Positions 11,355 to 22,171 of a stretch of 64,000 nucleotides of DNA are shown here, in pieces. How positions within the stretch are numbered: the stretch's first letter is position 1; every line of letters starts with the position of its first letter. Source of the stretch: Archivesica marissinica. Lineage: Eukaryota > Mollusca > Bivalvia > Venerida > Vesicomyidae. The notes below the pieces were generated by a model. That model searched no databases, had not been told where the DNA came from, and saw nothing but the letters and a program-made list of their open reading frames with translations. The DNA lies in assembly GCA_014843695.1 (NCBI GenBank), contig CM026404.1, forward strand, positions 89,818,816 through 89,882,815, given 5' to 3'. The translations under genes were made by a program, and so were the position numbers.

Positions 11355-12327
11355 TGTCGCAAACTCTCCTTTTTCTTCTCGTAATAATATGTCTAGGTTG
11401 CTACGGCTCTTACCAGGGTCTATCCTATTGTAGACTCGCTGGAGTTGTCTAGGGGGTTTCTTCGTTATTATATGTATTAATGATAACTCAACACAGTATT
11501 ACATTTCTTCTATATAATATCTTGTTTAAATTGGCATCAGAAATATCCATATATATATAATCAGTGATCTATATATATATACATCGTATCATTAAAAGCT
11601 TATTTAACAATCCATTTGTGTGAGCCGACTATGCGCTTACACAGTATATTTAACATCCAATCTTTCTAATCCGTCATTACTCAATATCACTATAATCTAA
11701 TCACTGTTTCTGATTAGATTAACTTTTAATCAACTTCTGGTATGGTTCGCCGAAACTCTATGTTTCTTCTGTGGCTGAACAATTTAATTATTCGACAAAT
11801 CTTTATAAGTTATATTTCTTATAATGTCCATAATATCTAAGTATCATAAATACAGTTTATATGTTCTATATACTAGATTGAGATCACGACCTTTCTCGCT
11901 CCTGGAGTTAGGCTCTAGTGTGTCTGATTTATGTTAATAAAATCCATTTCTTATATACATGATTGAATCAGTGTATATATGATATAACAATTCCTAAAAC
12001 ATCTGTTATTCCTAAACATCTGTTATGTTATCTAATATTACACCATCAAACCAGTTCGGTGCCTTTGTATTACATAACTGGACACCTGCAACCACGGCCT
12101 TGATAAACTGAGATTAGGCCTAACATCTTAAGTCATTTCCCGCGCGAAGCGAGATTGATAATTTTAGGCGCGAAAATAATAGCAGACGATTATGCATAAA
12201 ACAAATATATATATATTACATGGTAAACATTTGGCCATATATAGAAACAGTTTAATGTATTTATATAATACATTACTATTTATATATAACAATAATAAAT
12301 ATTTCGTGCAAATTGGGGTTTTGCACA
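11355..12327 (-). repeat. 3' LTR of the gypsy element
   Basis: Direct repeat of 22172-23149. Read on the minus strand it starts TGTGCAAAACC and ends TTTGCGACA. The pair shares TGTCGCAAACTCTCC at one end and TATATAACAATAATAAA near the other. Confidence 0.88.
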
Positions 12328-12340
12328 ATCCTCCCTACCC
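12328..12340 (-). other. Polypurine tract
   Basis: On the minus strand GGGTAGGGAGGAT directly precedes the 3' LTR. This is the expected position and composition for the plus-strand primer of an LTR retrotransposon. Confidence 0.65.
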
Positions 12341-12551
12341 GGGGAGAAGTTTGACATCGCCCGCTATCGGCCGATTTACAAATCTTCATTCCTTTGAATA
12401 TACAGTAGAAAACAATCATAATATCAATACATCATATGTCCTAAAATAGCATTTCTTTCGCTAGGTACCAACATTCTAATCATAGAGGCAATAACTATTT
12501 ACTGAACAACTGAAATAATACCAAGTACATTTACTAAGTCAAACATCACAG

Positions 12552-15500
12552 TCATTGAACTCTACTGAGAAAGTCTGCTAGAACATTTTGAGTCCCTTTG
12601 ATATGTTTAATGGTCAGATTAAATTCTGAGAGACACAGTGCCCATCTTAAGAGGCGTTGATTGGACGTTTTCGACCTACTTAACCATACAAGGGGATTAT
12701 GATCTGAATTAATTATTGTTTTGCTTGTGCTTACATATATGCGAAAATGTTCGATACCGGCCACTATAGCTAATAATTCCTTCTCTATTGTAGAGTAGTT
12801 TTTCTCTCGTGGAATAAGTTTTCGGGAATAAAATGCTACTGGGTGTGGTACTTGGTCAACGGTCTGAGTCAGTACAGCCGAAATTCCCAAATCGGAAGCA
12901 TCAGTATAGAGTTCGAACTCTTGGTTAAAGTCAGGGGCCTTCAGTATGGGTTTATTGGTTAAAGCTTTCTTTAAGGATTCGAAAGCAAGTTGATGTTTAT
13001 CGCTCCACTGAGTTATGATGTTCCCTGATCGCTTGCCCTTTAATAAGTCAGTCAGGGGAGCGGCGATCTCAGCGAACTGGGGAATGAATTTCCTGTAAAA
13101 TCCTACTGATCCCAGATATCCTCGTAATTGTTTCTTGGTCTGTGGGGGAGAGATATTACTAATACACTCAACCTTGCTGGAAATTGGTTTGATTTTTCCC
13201 GACCCTAATTCATGTCCCAAGTACTTGACTGTTCCAGACCCAATTTTACACTTCTTCGGATTCAAAGTAACACCACTATCCTCTAGTCTATGAAATGTCC
13301 AATCCAAGTGATTTATGTGCTGTGACCATAAATTGGATCGAACAGCAATATCATCCAGATATGCGTCGGCAAATCTATCACGGATGGGTTCTGTCGGGGA
13401 TTGAGCGATTATCTCGTTTATGGCCCTCTGGAAGGTAACTCCACCGTTTTTTAAACCAAATGGGAGAGTTAATGGTTCAAACAAGCCCCAGGGGGTTATG
13501 AACGCTGCAATTTCACTAGCTCGAGGGGTTAGCGGAATCTGCCAGTAACCTTTATTAAGATCTAAAATTGATATCAGACTCGAACCTGCGACCTGATCAA
13601 TGAGATCGTCTAATCTCGGGATGGGGAAGGCTTCTCCTCGAGTCAGGTCATTAATTTTCCGATAATCAATACATGGTCGCCATTCTGAGTCTGATTTGCG
13701 TACCAATATTATGGGAGAGGCCCACTGGCTTCTGCTAGGGCGGATAATTCCTAACTCCAACATTTGATCTAGCTCAGTTTTTAGTATTTGTTTTTTTTTT
13801 GGAGACATGCGGTAGTAAGGCTGGATTACGGGTGAAGCACCTTGCACATCAATATCATGGGTAACACCGTGGAAACGTCCCAGTTGTCCAGAGAATAAAC
13901 GGGGGTAACGGTCAAATAACTGACTAATATCGTCCCTGTGGTCTGGGTTTAAATGACTGATATCCGGCCAGGTTTTCTTAGGTACAGATTCAAGAGGACT
14001 GCAAGGATCGAATTCTTTCTCAATGTCCGTAGGGGCTTGGTAATCTAATAGGGTAGGGTCTTGGGACTCATACACCGGACTACTATCAGCTAGAGCTGCA
14101 CCCTCCTCCCTACCTGTCCAGGGCTTCAACTGGTTTACATGCATAACACGGTATTTTACTCTCTTATCAGGCATGTATATAATATAGGTATGCGACGCTA
14201 CCTTTTCGTGTACCGGATACGGTCCCTGGAGGGCATTTTTCAGCTTATTACCTTTTAACGGTAATCGTACTAACACTAATTCACCACGCTGGAATACACG
14301 CATTTTCGCTTTCTTACTTCTGTCATACTTTGTTTTACGACCATCTGCGGCCTGTTGTGCATTCTCGCTGGCGTCACGTAACGCTTCAGCTAATCTATGA
14401 CATAATTCTTGTACATAGTTATTTATGGGGATCCCTTCATCCCGCTCATTTCTAGCCCAGAGATCATAAGTGGAATCTAGATTATCTCTAGGTTCGCGCC
14501 CATATAGAAGGTAGAAGGGAGAATATCCTGTGCTAGAGTGCTCTGCACTTCTATATGCAAATAATAGCCAGGGTAGCATCTCATCCCAAGACGATAAAGA
14601 GTTCTCCCCAAGGATTCTAAGCATGGTTTTCAATGTACCATTATATTTCTCTATTGATCCGTTGGTTTGAGGCCTGTAACTCGTGCTAGTTAAGTGACGT
14701 ATATCGTGCTCGGCTAGGAAGCGTGTGAATGTTTCAGCTATGAAAGCGCTTCCTCGGTCAGTCAACAGGGTCTGGGGTTTTCCATGTCGAGATATTATCT
14801 CGATCAGGGCTTTTTGTGCATTAACAGCTGTCGCTGCGGCGCATGGGAAAGATTCCGTATATTTAGTGGCATGATCAATAAAATTCAAGATATACTGGTT
14901 CCCATTTATAGTTTTCTTCATGGGTCCAACGAAATCAGCGGATATAAATTTGAATGGTTGGGATATAATGGGCAGGGGTTTCAATGGGGCTACAGTGGCT
15001 TTCTGTCCCTTACCCGCTCTCTGGCACGGCCCACAGCTATGGCAGAATCGTTTAACATCTGCGCGGATTCCCGGCCAAAAGAAGCGGCGCTTAATGCGCT
15101 TCAGGGTCTTACTAGGTCCCTGGTGTCCCGTACTTAAACTGTCATGGGCGAGTCCCGTTATATGATCACGGAATCCCCGTGGAACTACCACCTGATCATA
15201 TATTTTCCAGGGTCGAACTTTGGACGTGTCTTGAGGTTGTTCTCTCCTCATAAGTAGTCGGGGTTCGAGCTGGATGTAATATCCTTGCCGAATAGGTGTT
15301 CCTTCTTGAGCCATTTCCCAGAGGGGTGCTAAGGTCGGGTCATTATTCTGTTCTTGCAATAATTTATCAGGACTCAAATCGTCAATAGAGGGAATATTTT
15401 GGGGTTTAACTGTACTGGCTTTCTCAGAGGGGGAATTGATCTCAATTGTATTCCGAAAAGGTAAGACATTGTGATTTGTATCGGTCGTGTTTTCTGAGTC

Positions 15501-15859
15501 TGGGTTGGACGTGACAATTTCATCAAACGGGATAATTTTCTTATTTGAGCGTGTAACCACGCCACAGGTAATCAAATCAGTGACAGGGGCAGTTTCACAG
15601 TCGTTACCTATTATAAGATCCACCCCCGCGGTGCATCTGTGTTTTAATACAGCCACCTTCAATGTTCCTTGGTATATTGGACAATCGACGCTAATCTTTG
15701 CTATCGGATAATTACCAGGGATATAATTGACACCGCGGATTGTTACCCGTTCACCTGTGTATTCTAAATGATCAGCGGTCTGATCAGTAGCCGACAATAA
15801 ACTAATTGTCGCACCTGAATCTCTCAAATACGTCACTTGTGCGGTGTTATTATTTATGC
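12552..15859 (-). CDS. pol: Gypsy pol polyprotein: protease-integrase-RT-RNase H (5' end in gap)
   Basis: An open frame runs from the assembly gap to a stop at 12552, about 1,100 residues. Counting from the GTG at 15836, domains run in order. Aspartic protease: LRDSGATISLL at residues 4-14. Integrase: zinc-binding H...H...CHSCGPC near 230-275, catalytic D in SADFVGP, D in LLTDRGSAF, and E in SIEKYN exactly 35 residues after the second D, then a GPYPV (GPY/F) motif near 535. Reverse transcriptase follows: SQWASPIILVRKSD, LDLNKGYWQIPL, FGLKNGG and the YLDD catalytic box near 828. RNase H ends it: ELYTDAS, IEKELLAI, INSDHNPLVW, LADFLSRV. Integrase before RT is the Ty1/copia order in a protein whose RT, RNase H and GPY/F motif are gypsy-like, which is the signature of the Gmr1 group. 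The frame is uninterrupted after 15859; whether gag precedes it is hidden by Ns. Confidence 0.92.
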
Positions 15860-16859
15860 NNNNNNNNNNNNNNNNNNNNNNNNNNNNNNNNNNNNNNNNN
15901 NNNNNNNNNNNNNNNNNNNNNNNNNNNNNNNNNNNNNNNNNNNNNNNNNNNNNNNNNNNNNNNNNNNNNNNNNNNNNNNNNNNNNNNNNNNNNNNNNNNN
16001 NNNNNNNNNNNNNNNNNNNNNNNNNNNNNNNNNNNNNNNNNNNNNNNNNNNNNNNNNNNNNNNNNNNNNNNNNNNNNNNNNNNNNNNNNNNNNNNNNNNN
16101 NNNNNNNNNNNNNNNNNNNNNNNNNNNNNNNNNNNNNNNNNNNNNNNNNNNNNNNNNNNNNNNNNNNNNNNNNNNNNNNNNNNNNNNNNNNNNNNNNNNN
16201 NNNNNNNNNNNNNNNNNNNNNNNNNNNNNNNNNNNNNNNNNNNNNNNNNNNNNNNNNNNNNNNNNNNNNNNNNNNNNNNNNNNNNNNNNNNNNNNNNNNN
16301 NNNNNNNNNNNNNNNNNNNNNNNNNNNNNNNNNNNNNNNNNNNNNNNNNNNNNNNNNNNNNNNNNNNNNNNNNNNNNNNNNNNNNNNNNNNNNNNNNNNN
16401 NNNNNNNNNNNNNNNNNNNNNNNNNNNNNNNNNNNNNNNNNNNNNNNNNNNNNNNNNNNNNNNNNNNNNNNNNNNNNNNNNNNNNNNNNNNNNNNNNNNN
16501 NNNNNNNNNNNNNNNNNNNNNNNNNNNNNNNNNNNNNNNNNNNNNNNNNNNNNNNNNNNNNNNNNNNNNNNNNNNNNNNNNNNNNNNNNNNNNNNNNNNN
16601 NNNNNNNNNNNNNNNNNNNNNNNNNNNNNNNNNNNNNNNNNNNNNNNNNNNNNNNNNNNNNNNNNNNNNNNNNNNNNNNNNNNNNNNNNNNNNNNNNNNN
16701 NNNNNNNNNNNNNNNNNNNNNNNNNNNNNNNNNNNNNNNNNNNNNNNNNNNNNNNNNNNNNNNNNNNNNNNNNNNNNNNNNNNNNNNNNNNNNNNNNNNN
16801 NNNNNNNNNNNNNNNNNNNNNNNNNNNNNNNNNNNNNNNNNNNNNNNNNNNNNNNNNNN
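15860..16859. other. Assembly gap, 1000 N
   Basis: Exactly 1000 undetermined bases, so the length is probably a placeholder. It falls between the start of pol and the 3' end of the nested LINE. Missing gag, LINE tail and target duplication could all lie here. Confidence 1.
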
Positions 16860-17250
16860 TAGTAGTAATCTTTATTTACATCTCATCATTGTACGTACAA
16901 TATTTACAATAATATTACATGTATAGTTTACATAATAAAAGTACAATGCCACTCCAACATGGAGTTATAGGAGATGAACAAAATTATACATACTCATATT
17001 TATCACAGTATGTTAGGGATAAAGCTTGCAATATCCCTGCTAATCGGATATTAAAAACTGCTCTAAGACAATTATAAAACACTGAAATACAAAATAGGTA
17101 CTATTGCACACTGATTAAGAATTGGTCATATGAAATCTAACTTCGCTTTGATCAGATCATAGCGAATATGATTAGCAGTGATATTACAGACGAACTAAAA
17201 AATGCAGTTAGATATACAAGTAATAATGACATTATTCACAAATTAAAAAA

Positions 17251-19215
17251 TTATTTACATAATAAAAACTGACGCCTCTGTAGAATAATAAAACAGGTTT
17301 TGGCACAATTACGAATCATCTCTTGGTTTGAAAACAGGAAACAATATTTATCATAATCAGACATTGAGTAAAAATTGATATTACACGCATATGACTTTGA
17401 TAATAATTCTTGTCTTAAATCATTGTAAACTGGACACTTCAATATTACATGCATCTCATTTTCAATAGTAGCAGTATCACAAAACGGACAAATCCTAGAT
17501 TCCTCTGGCAAACCTTCATACCGACCAGTCTCTATCCTAATGGGGGCAATCCCCAGTCGAAATTTGCAAAAAGCAGAACGATGTCTGAGTGGTAATACAA
17601 TTTTGCAATATTGCTCTGCAATATAGTCAGTTTTAAACAAATTATATACTCTCAATTTATTCCGCCCGCGTCCAGAAAGACCTATGACATTGTTTATCTT
17701 GGTTGACCAAGAGTTTATATACTTATCATATGCTTTGACCTCTATATTATGTGTGAACGAACGAGATATGGGATTAGCAAAGCTAGTGTACGTAGGAAAA
17801 TCATTAGCCTCATAATAGCTCTTAACCTTAAAATGCCAATTTCTACATGAACGACTAGCTTTAGTATATGCCCAGAGTGCCACTCGCTTATTGATCCTTG
17901 CGGTATCCATACCTGAAAGTCTCGACCAATAAAGCGAGATATCTTTCCATTGTCGGACTATTGGGGGTTTCCAACCCATATCTCCTGAAATACCATTGTT
18001 TGGTGAATATTTGCCGACACCCAGAAAATACTTTAATGCCCTATTATGGACGGCTTCGAGACACGAATATGATCGAAACCCCCACAAAGAAGCACTATAA
18101 CTGATTACAGGCCAAACTACCGAATCGTATAACTTTGTAAAAACATCATAGGGCACACCACCCATTAATTTACATTTTGCAATAAGTAAGCCCAATGCGC
18201 GACTGGCACTCTGAGAAACAGATTTAACTGTAATATTATTATCTAAATGTTCATGCAAAACAACACCTAAGTAAGTATATCTGTCAACAATATTAATCTG
18301 ATTTATTCCACACGTGAACCTAAACTGTGTGCTTAATTCTGACTTGGGACGAAAGTGCACAACATTACTTTTAGACGCATTTACAGTCATATCATTTAGA
18401 GCACACCAATCATTTAAAACATTCAGTAGCACTTGTAAATCATCAACAGACTCCGCTATTAACACAATATCATCAGCATAGAGCATTATACAAACATTCT
18501 CATCCCCAATTGTGATACCAATACCAAATGTCTTAAGATATAGAGACAAGTCATTTATGTATAAATTAAACAAAAGAGGTGAAAGTATACAACCCTGACG
18601 CAAACCGCACTTGACATCAAACCATTCTGTCTTAAATTGATTAACCCTTACACATGACTTTACAGATGCATATAATGACTGCAATGCGCCAAACATTTTA
18701 CCAGATATTCCTATATCAGATAAACGTTTCCATAAAATATTTCTATTAATAGTATCATAGGCCTTCTTAAAATCTATAAATGCACAGAACGTGGATTTGC
18801 GTAACTTTTGTCTTGACTCGATTATATTATTTACCCCAAGAATCTGGTCCGTTGTACTTCGACCTCTTCTAAAACCATTCTGATCATCTGATACTTTATC
18901 ATTTGCCTCGGACCAAGTACTTAATCTACTGTTCAAAATGGAACAATATACTTTATACATAGCAGGGGCAAGTGAAATACCTCTGTATGATAACGGGTCC
19001 CTTCTGTCCAATGTAGAAGATTTTGGTATGGGATTAATTATACATTTACTCCAAACTGATGGTACAATGCCATTATCAAAGCATATATTAAATAAAATGT
19101 GAAGAAACGATAGCGCTGCATCGTTATTAAGTACTTCTACAGGGATACAGTCTATGCCACATGCTTTGCCTTTATTGACAGAATTAATAGCTTTATGGAC
19201 TTCGATACACCGATA
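17251..19215 (-). CDS. LINE ORF2, reverse transcriptase and C-terminal zinc motif
   Basis: From about EVHKAINSVNKGKACGID, RT blocks follow in order: NPIPKSST, LSYRGISLAP, NGFRRGRSTTDQI, FIDFKKAYDTI, GLRQGCILSPLLFNLYIN and the catalytic MLYADDIVLIAES. A long thumb/linker region then leads to CPFC...H....C, a CCHC-type motif near the C terminus. The enzyme makes cDNA at a nicked target site (target-primed reverse transcription). The real frame is entered near 19200 from the endonuclease frame, so the ORF2 polyprotein is broken by a frame change; the hydrophobic residues upstream of EVHKAI are out of frame. Homologous fragments occur at 23346-24000(-) and 55403-55966(+). Confidence 0.88.
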   Translation of the reverse strand, partial: YRCIEVHKAINSVNKGKACGIDCIPVEVLNNDAALSFLHILFNICFDNGIVPSVWSKCIINPIPKSSTLDRRDPLSYRGISLAPAMYKVYCSILNSRLSTWSEANDKVSDDQNGFRRGRSTTDQILGVNNIIESRQKLRKSTFCAFIDFKKAYDTINRNILWKRLSDIGISGKMFGALQSLYASVKSCVRVNQFKTEWFDVKCGLRQGCILSPLLFNLYINDLSLYLKTFGIGITIGDENVCIMLYADDIVLIAESVDDLQVLLNVLNDWCALNDMTVNASKSNVVHFRPKSELSTQFRFTCGINQINIVDRYTYLGVVLHEHLDNNITVKSVSQSASRALGLLIAKCKLMGGVPYDVFTKLYDSVVWPVISYSASLWGFRSYSCLEAVHNRALKYFLGVGKYSPNNGISGDMGWKPPIVRQWKDISLYWSRLSGMDTARINKRVALWAYTKASRSCRNWHFKVKSYYEANDFPTYTSFANPISRSFTHNIEVKAYDKYINSWSTKINNVIGLSGRGRNKLRVYNLFKTDYIAEQYCKIVLPLRHRSAFCKFRLGIAPIRIETGRYEGLPEESRICPFCDTATIENEMHVILKCPVYNDLRQELLSKSYACNINFYSMSDYDKYCFLFSNQEMIRNCAKTCFIILQRRQFLLCK

Positions 19216-20761
19216 CATGATTATTAAGATTAGCATCATTATCAGATATATTGCTGGTAGCATTAGTACCAGTAACATTATGTGCGGTTTTGAACAGAGA
19301 GCTAAAGTCATTTTTCCATCGTGATAAAACAATATCGATATCATTAGAAACAGACCCATCCTCTAAAACAACTTCCATTGGAATTCTGTTATTTTTCTTA
19401 CAGTTTACTCCAATTTTACCAATTGATTTCCAAAACTTAGTAGTATCAACAACGCATTCATTTAATAGTTGAGATTGTAATGAGTACCAATGGAAACGCT
19501 TAGCTCTCTGAACCTCGCGGTCAAACAACTTACGGGTACGGACATACTCAGATTTTAGTGTAAGCCTATTACTCTTATCTGTACATAATAACCAAACCTT
19601 TTCAGATTTACAAACGTTATTCCATAAATCAGTCAATCTGTCCGACCACCATGGTTTACCTGGGCGGCGTTTTTTATTATACATACCATATTTAATTTCC
19701 TTACAATGTAAATTTTCCGACATATTCTGTTGGACAATCCCACACCAATCTTTGTAAACGTCATCAATATCAGATTGAGTTCGAAAACTACATTCCAGTT
19801 TTGTAATTGTTTGGTTAACATGAAACAACGATTCTTGACTGAGCATAAAATCAGATGGAACATTAGTAACATCATATTTATAATGGCTATCTTCCTGTTT
19901 ATTAATATAATGCGGTACTTGATCATGAAGGTAACTATCGATCATAATAGTCCACATAAGTAGCGAATGGTCTGGCAATGCACTAGATGTAATAGAAGAA
20001 ACATGTTTGGTTTTATTAATAAGATCTGTCACTCTGATAACTTTAAATTGTTCAAATTTAGATAAACAGTCATGACTGACAAAGCAATAATCCACAACAG
20101 AACTTCCTTTAGTAGAAATAGAGGTAAAATCATTACCCCCATTACCACGACCATTCAACATACACACATTTACATTGACTAAAAAGTCTAACAATAATTC
20201 ACCATACTTATTAAGACTAAAATCAATTACTTCCCGGTCAGTTACAACATCGATTCCTTTAATGTAATCATCATCATCTCCACATCTACTGTTAAAGTCA
20301 CCACATATATACATAGTTCCGCAATCTTTATACAAGTAAATAATAGAGAGCAGCGAATCATAAAAGTTATTGACATCAAATATCCTAGACGAATTTTCAG
20401 GAGGAAGATAACATACACAAGGCAGTATTGTAATATTATCTGACTTGTGACACAATTTAAGCAGTAAAATACCCTCATTAGAATTATCAACTATAGACAC
20501 ATTAAAATGTTCAAGTAAAGTATTTCTAATAAAAAATCCAACACCGCCGGAGCCGATCCTGGCATTTCTATGAATGCGAGTTCTGTTGTGGCCATACCAT
20601 GTAAAACCCTCCAAGCGAAGCACATCGTTGGCAAGTAAATGGCTCTCGGCAATACCTAAAATATCTAAGTCATGTGATAAAACACACGAAGACATAAGCA
20701 TGTAATTGTCAGAGTTCTCATCTGCTTTCCAACCTCTCACATTCCAAAACCCGGCACGAAT
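19193..20761 (-). CDS. LINE ORF2, apurinic/apyrimidinic-type endonuclease domain
   Basis: The domain opens with FWNVRGWKAD, the usual N-V-R-G start, then DILGIAESHL (catalytic E), GSGGVGFFIRN, YICGDFNSRCGD (GDFN metal/nucleophile motif) and DYCFVSHD. ALPDHSLLMWTI supplies the terminal D-H pair. A Trp/Lys-rich linker (RPGKPWWSDRL) leads toward RT. It nicks target DNA to prime reverse transcription. The homologous region begins before any ATG, immediately after the ORF1 stop and in the same frame, so translation would need readthrough, reinitiation at a non-AUG codon, or the stop is a mutation. The frame ends at 19193 just short of RT. Confidence 0.88.
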   Translation of the reverse strand: MRAGFWNVRGWKADENSDNYMLMSSCVLSHDLDILGIAESHLLANDVLRLEGFTWYGHNRTRIHRNARIGSGGVGFFIRNTLLEHFNVSIVDNSNEGILLLKLCHKSDNITILPCVCYLPPENSSRIFDVNNFYDSLLSIIYLYKDCGTMYICGDFNSRCGDDDDYIKGIDVVTDREVIDFSLNKYGELLLDFLVNVNVCMLNGRGNGGNDFTSISTKGSSVVDYCFVSHDCLSKFEQFKVIRVTDLINKTKHVSSITSSALPDHSLLMWTIMIDSYLHDQVPHYINKQEDSHYKYDVTNVPSDFMLSQESLFHVNQTITKLECSFRTQSDIDDVYKDWCGIVQQNMSENLHCKEIKYGMYNKKRRPGKPWWSDRLTDLWNNVCKSEKVWLLCTDKSNRLTLKSEYVRTRKLFDREVQRAKRFHWYSLQSQLLNECVVDTTKFWKSIGKIGVNCKKNNRIPMEVVLEDGSVSNDIDIVLSRWKNDFSSLFKTAHNVTGTNATSNISDNDANLNNHVSVYRSP

Positions 20762-22005
20762 CTACCTACGCCCACGGTTGTAACCACCAGTGCGGCCCCG
20801 AGAAAACGAACCTCCAGACCGACCATATCCTCCAGCCATGCCACACTGAACACGTTGGACATCCCGGCGTTCGTCAAGAGGAGTATCTCGGTTTTCATTA
20901 CGATGTTGATCGTCGTGGGAATCAGGGCGGTTTTCCCGACGGTTCACAGAGTAATGCGGATTGTGGTGTCCAGATGCGTGACTACGATTATCCTTGCTCT
21001 CGTAGTTCCTATTAATGATTCGAGATCCCCTCATTTGTAAATTATCAGCATTCAGGGCACCCAAAATAGTGGCAAAGTTCACATTCGCAGCACGATCAGC
21101 AGGGGCTTGATCATGATGAATGAACACCTTGGGGTTTGACGGCTATCCCTCAACTGAGGTTTGGCTTTCATGACTGCTTGCTTGTCACTCCTGGTCTTTA
21201 ACGTTGCAATTATCACACCAGGTTTAGAGTCACTATAAGACTTCTTTCGGTCGGCTTTGCTCACAGTAACGTTGGCAAGTCTTAGTCCATCTTTGATCAG
21301 GCCATTAACTTTGGCCTGTGTACTCTCGCTGGCACTCTCTGGCATGTTGCGAATAACAATGTTCAGTGTCCGATCATAAGATGAGTGTTGTCCTGTGGAA
21401 GATGTAGAAGAAGTTGGAAGAGATGCTATATGATCACGTATATCAGTAAGATCAGCAGTTAGTTCTGCTTTCATAGATTGTTTGAAATATTCAAATTTAG
21501 AGTCCATTGTCACGTCCACATCACGTTTGAGTTTACTTATTTCGCTATTTACACGTTTGTCAAGAATTTGAGAAACTTTGTTTGCAATGCGATTCTCTAA
21601 TGAAGCTTGCAGATCGTCAAAACGTTCATTCAGTGACATATACATCATATTAACGTCAGCGGACAGCTTGTCAAACATCTGTTGAAGAGTAGGTGTAGCG
21701 CTGACGTGCACTTCTGCTTGTGAAACAACAATATTGCGAGGTGCTGGCTGTGGAGCAACAGGATTGTACAGGTTCCGCTTGGCTCTAACAGGAGTTCGTT
21801 CGGTAAGTATGTCCGGTGAAGTACTACTTCTGGCTTTCTTGGACGCAGTATCACAAGTACCTGATACTGAACGATGGCGTTTACGTTTACTAGCCTCAGG
21901 AGTGTCCACTCGTGAGATTAACTGCGACGACATAATAGACTGCACATAGTCGGCAGCCTCAGTAGCCTCCAATACAACGCTTGAATGGGTCGATTGCGTA
22001 GACAT
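20762..22005 (-). CDS. LINE ORF1, nucleic-acid-binding coiled-coil protein (one frame change)
   Basis: It starts MSTQSTHSSVVLEATEAAD at 22005. The N terminus is Ser/Thr-rich and basic (SKRKRHRSVSG). The middle (about 110-190) is a heptad-like coiled coil, LNERFDDLQASLENRI followed by KRVNSEISKLKRDVD. Then comes NIVIRNMPES...KADRKK...VIIATLKTRSDKQAV, the pattern of the RRM-like domain of LINE ORF1 proteins. The frame shifts near 21120; in the other frame ILGALNADNLQMRG continues into an Arg/Gly/His-rich tail ending YNRGRR before a TAG at 20762-20764. The expected role is binding and chaperoning the element RNA. The frame change is probably a decay mutation. Confidence 0.75.
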
Positions 22006-22152
22006 TATACTGAATAGTTAGTTAACTAGCTAAAGCCAATGGGCTCACTGTGCCTTTATGTAATTTCCAGCGCGCACCAACAGACCGCACAATCTATGTG
22101 AACGATCAAATTTTACCGCTACATTCACGACCTTTATCAAATATGTCCAGCG

Positions 22153-22170
22153 ATTAAATGTATGCTCCCA
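22153..22170 (-). other. Candidate primer binding site of the gypsy element
   Basis: One base inside the 5' LTR the minus strand reads TGGGAGCATACATTTAATC. A TGG start is expected for pairing with a tRNA 3' CCA end. The tRNA was not identified. Confidence 0.5.
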
Positions 22171-22171
22171 T

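Larger units (their letters stand above)
16860..22110 (-). mobile_element. Near full-length non-LTR retrotransposon (endonuclease-type LINE)
   Basis: On the minus strand: short 5' region, ORF1 (22005-20762), ORF2 endonuclease (20761-19193), RT and C-terminal zinc motif (to 17251), then a 3' UTR ending in GATGAGATGTAAATAAAG at the gap edge. The same 3' end motif is at about 56300 (+) and 58650 (-), confirming the terminus. The coding region has one frame change in ORF1, one between endonuclease and RT, and a stop between the ORFs. The 5' boundary is uncertain. The clade is not assigned. Confidence 0.8.

Noticed and set aside
12192..12449. 85-codon frame at the edge of the left LTR
   Set aside because: It lies across the LTR boundary and polypurine tract, with AT-rich low-complexity translation.
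14784..15165. Plus-strand frames of 81-117 codons inside the pol region
   Set aside because: Antisense shadows of the integrase coding sequence.
15806..16926. Plus frames of 341-368 codons made of unknown residues
   Set aside because: They exist only because the 1000 Ns contain no stop codon.
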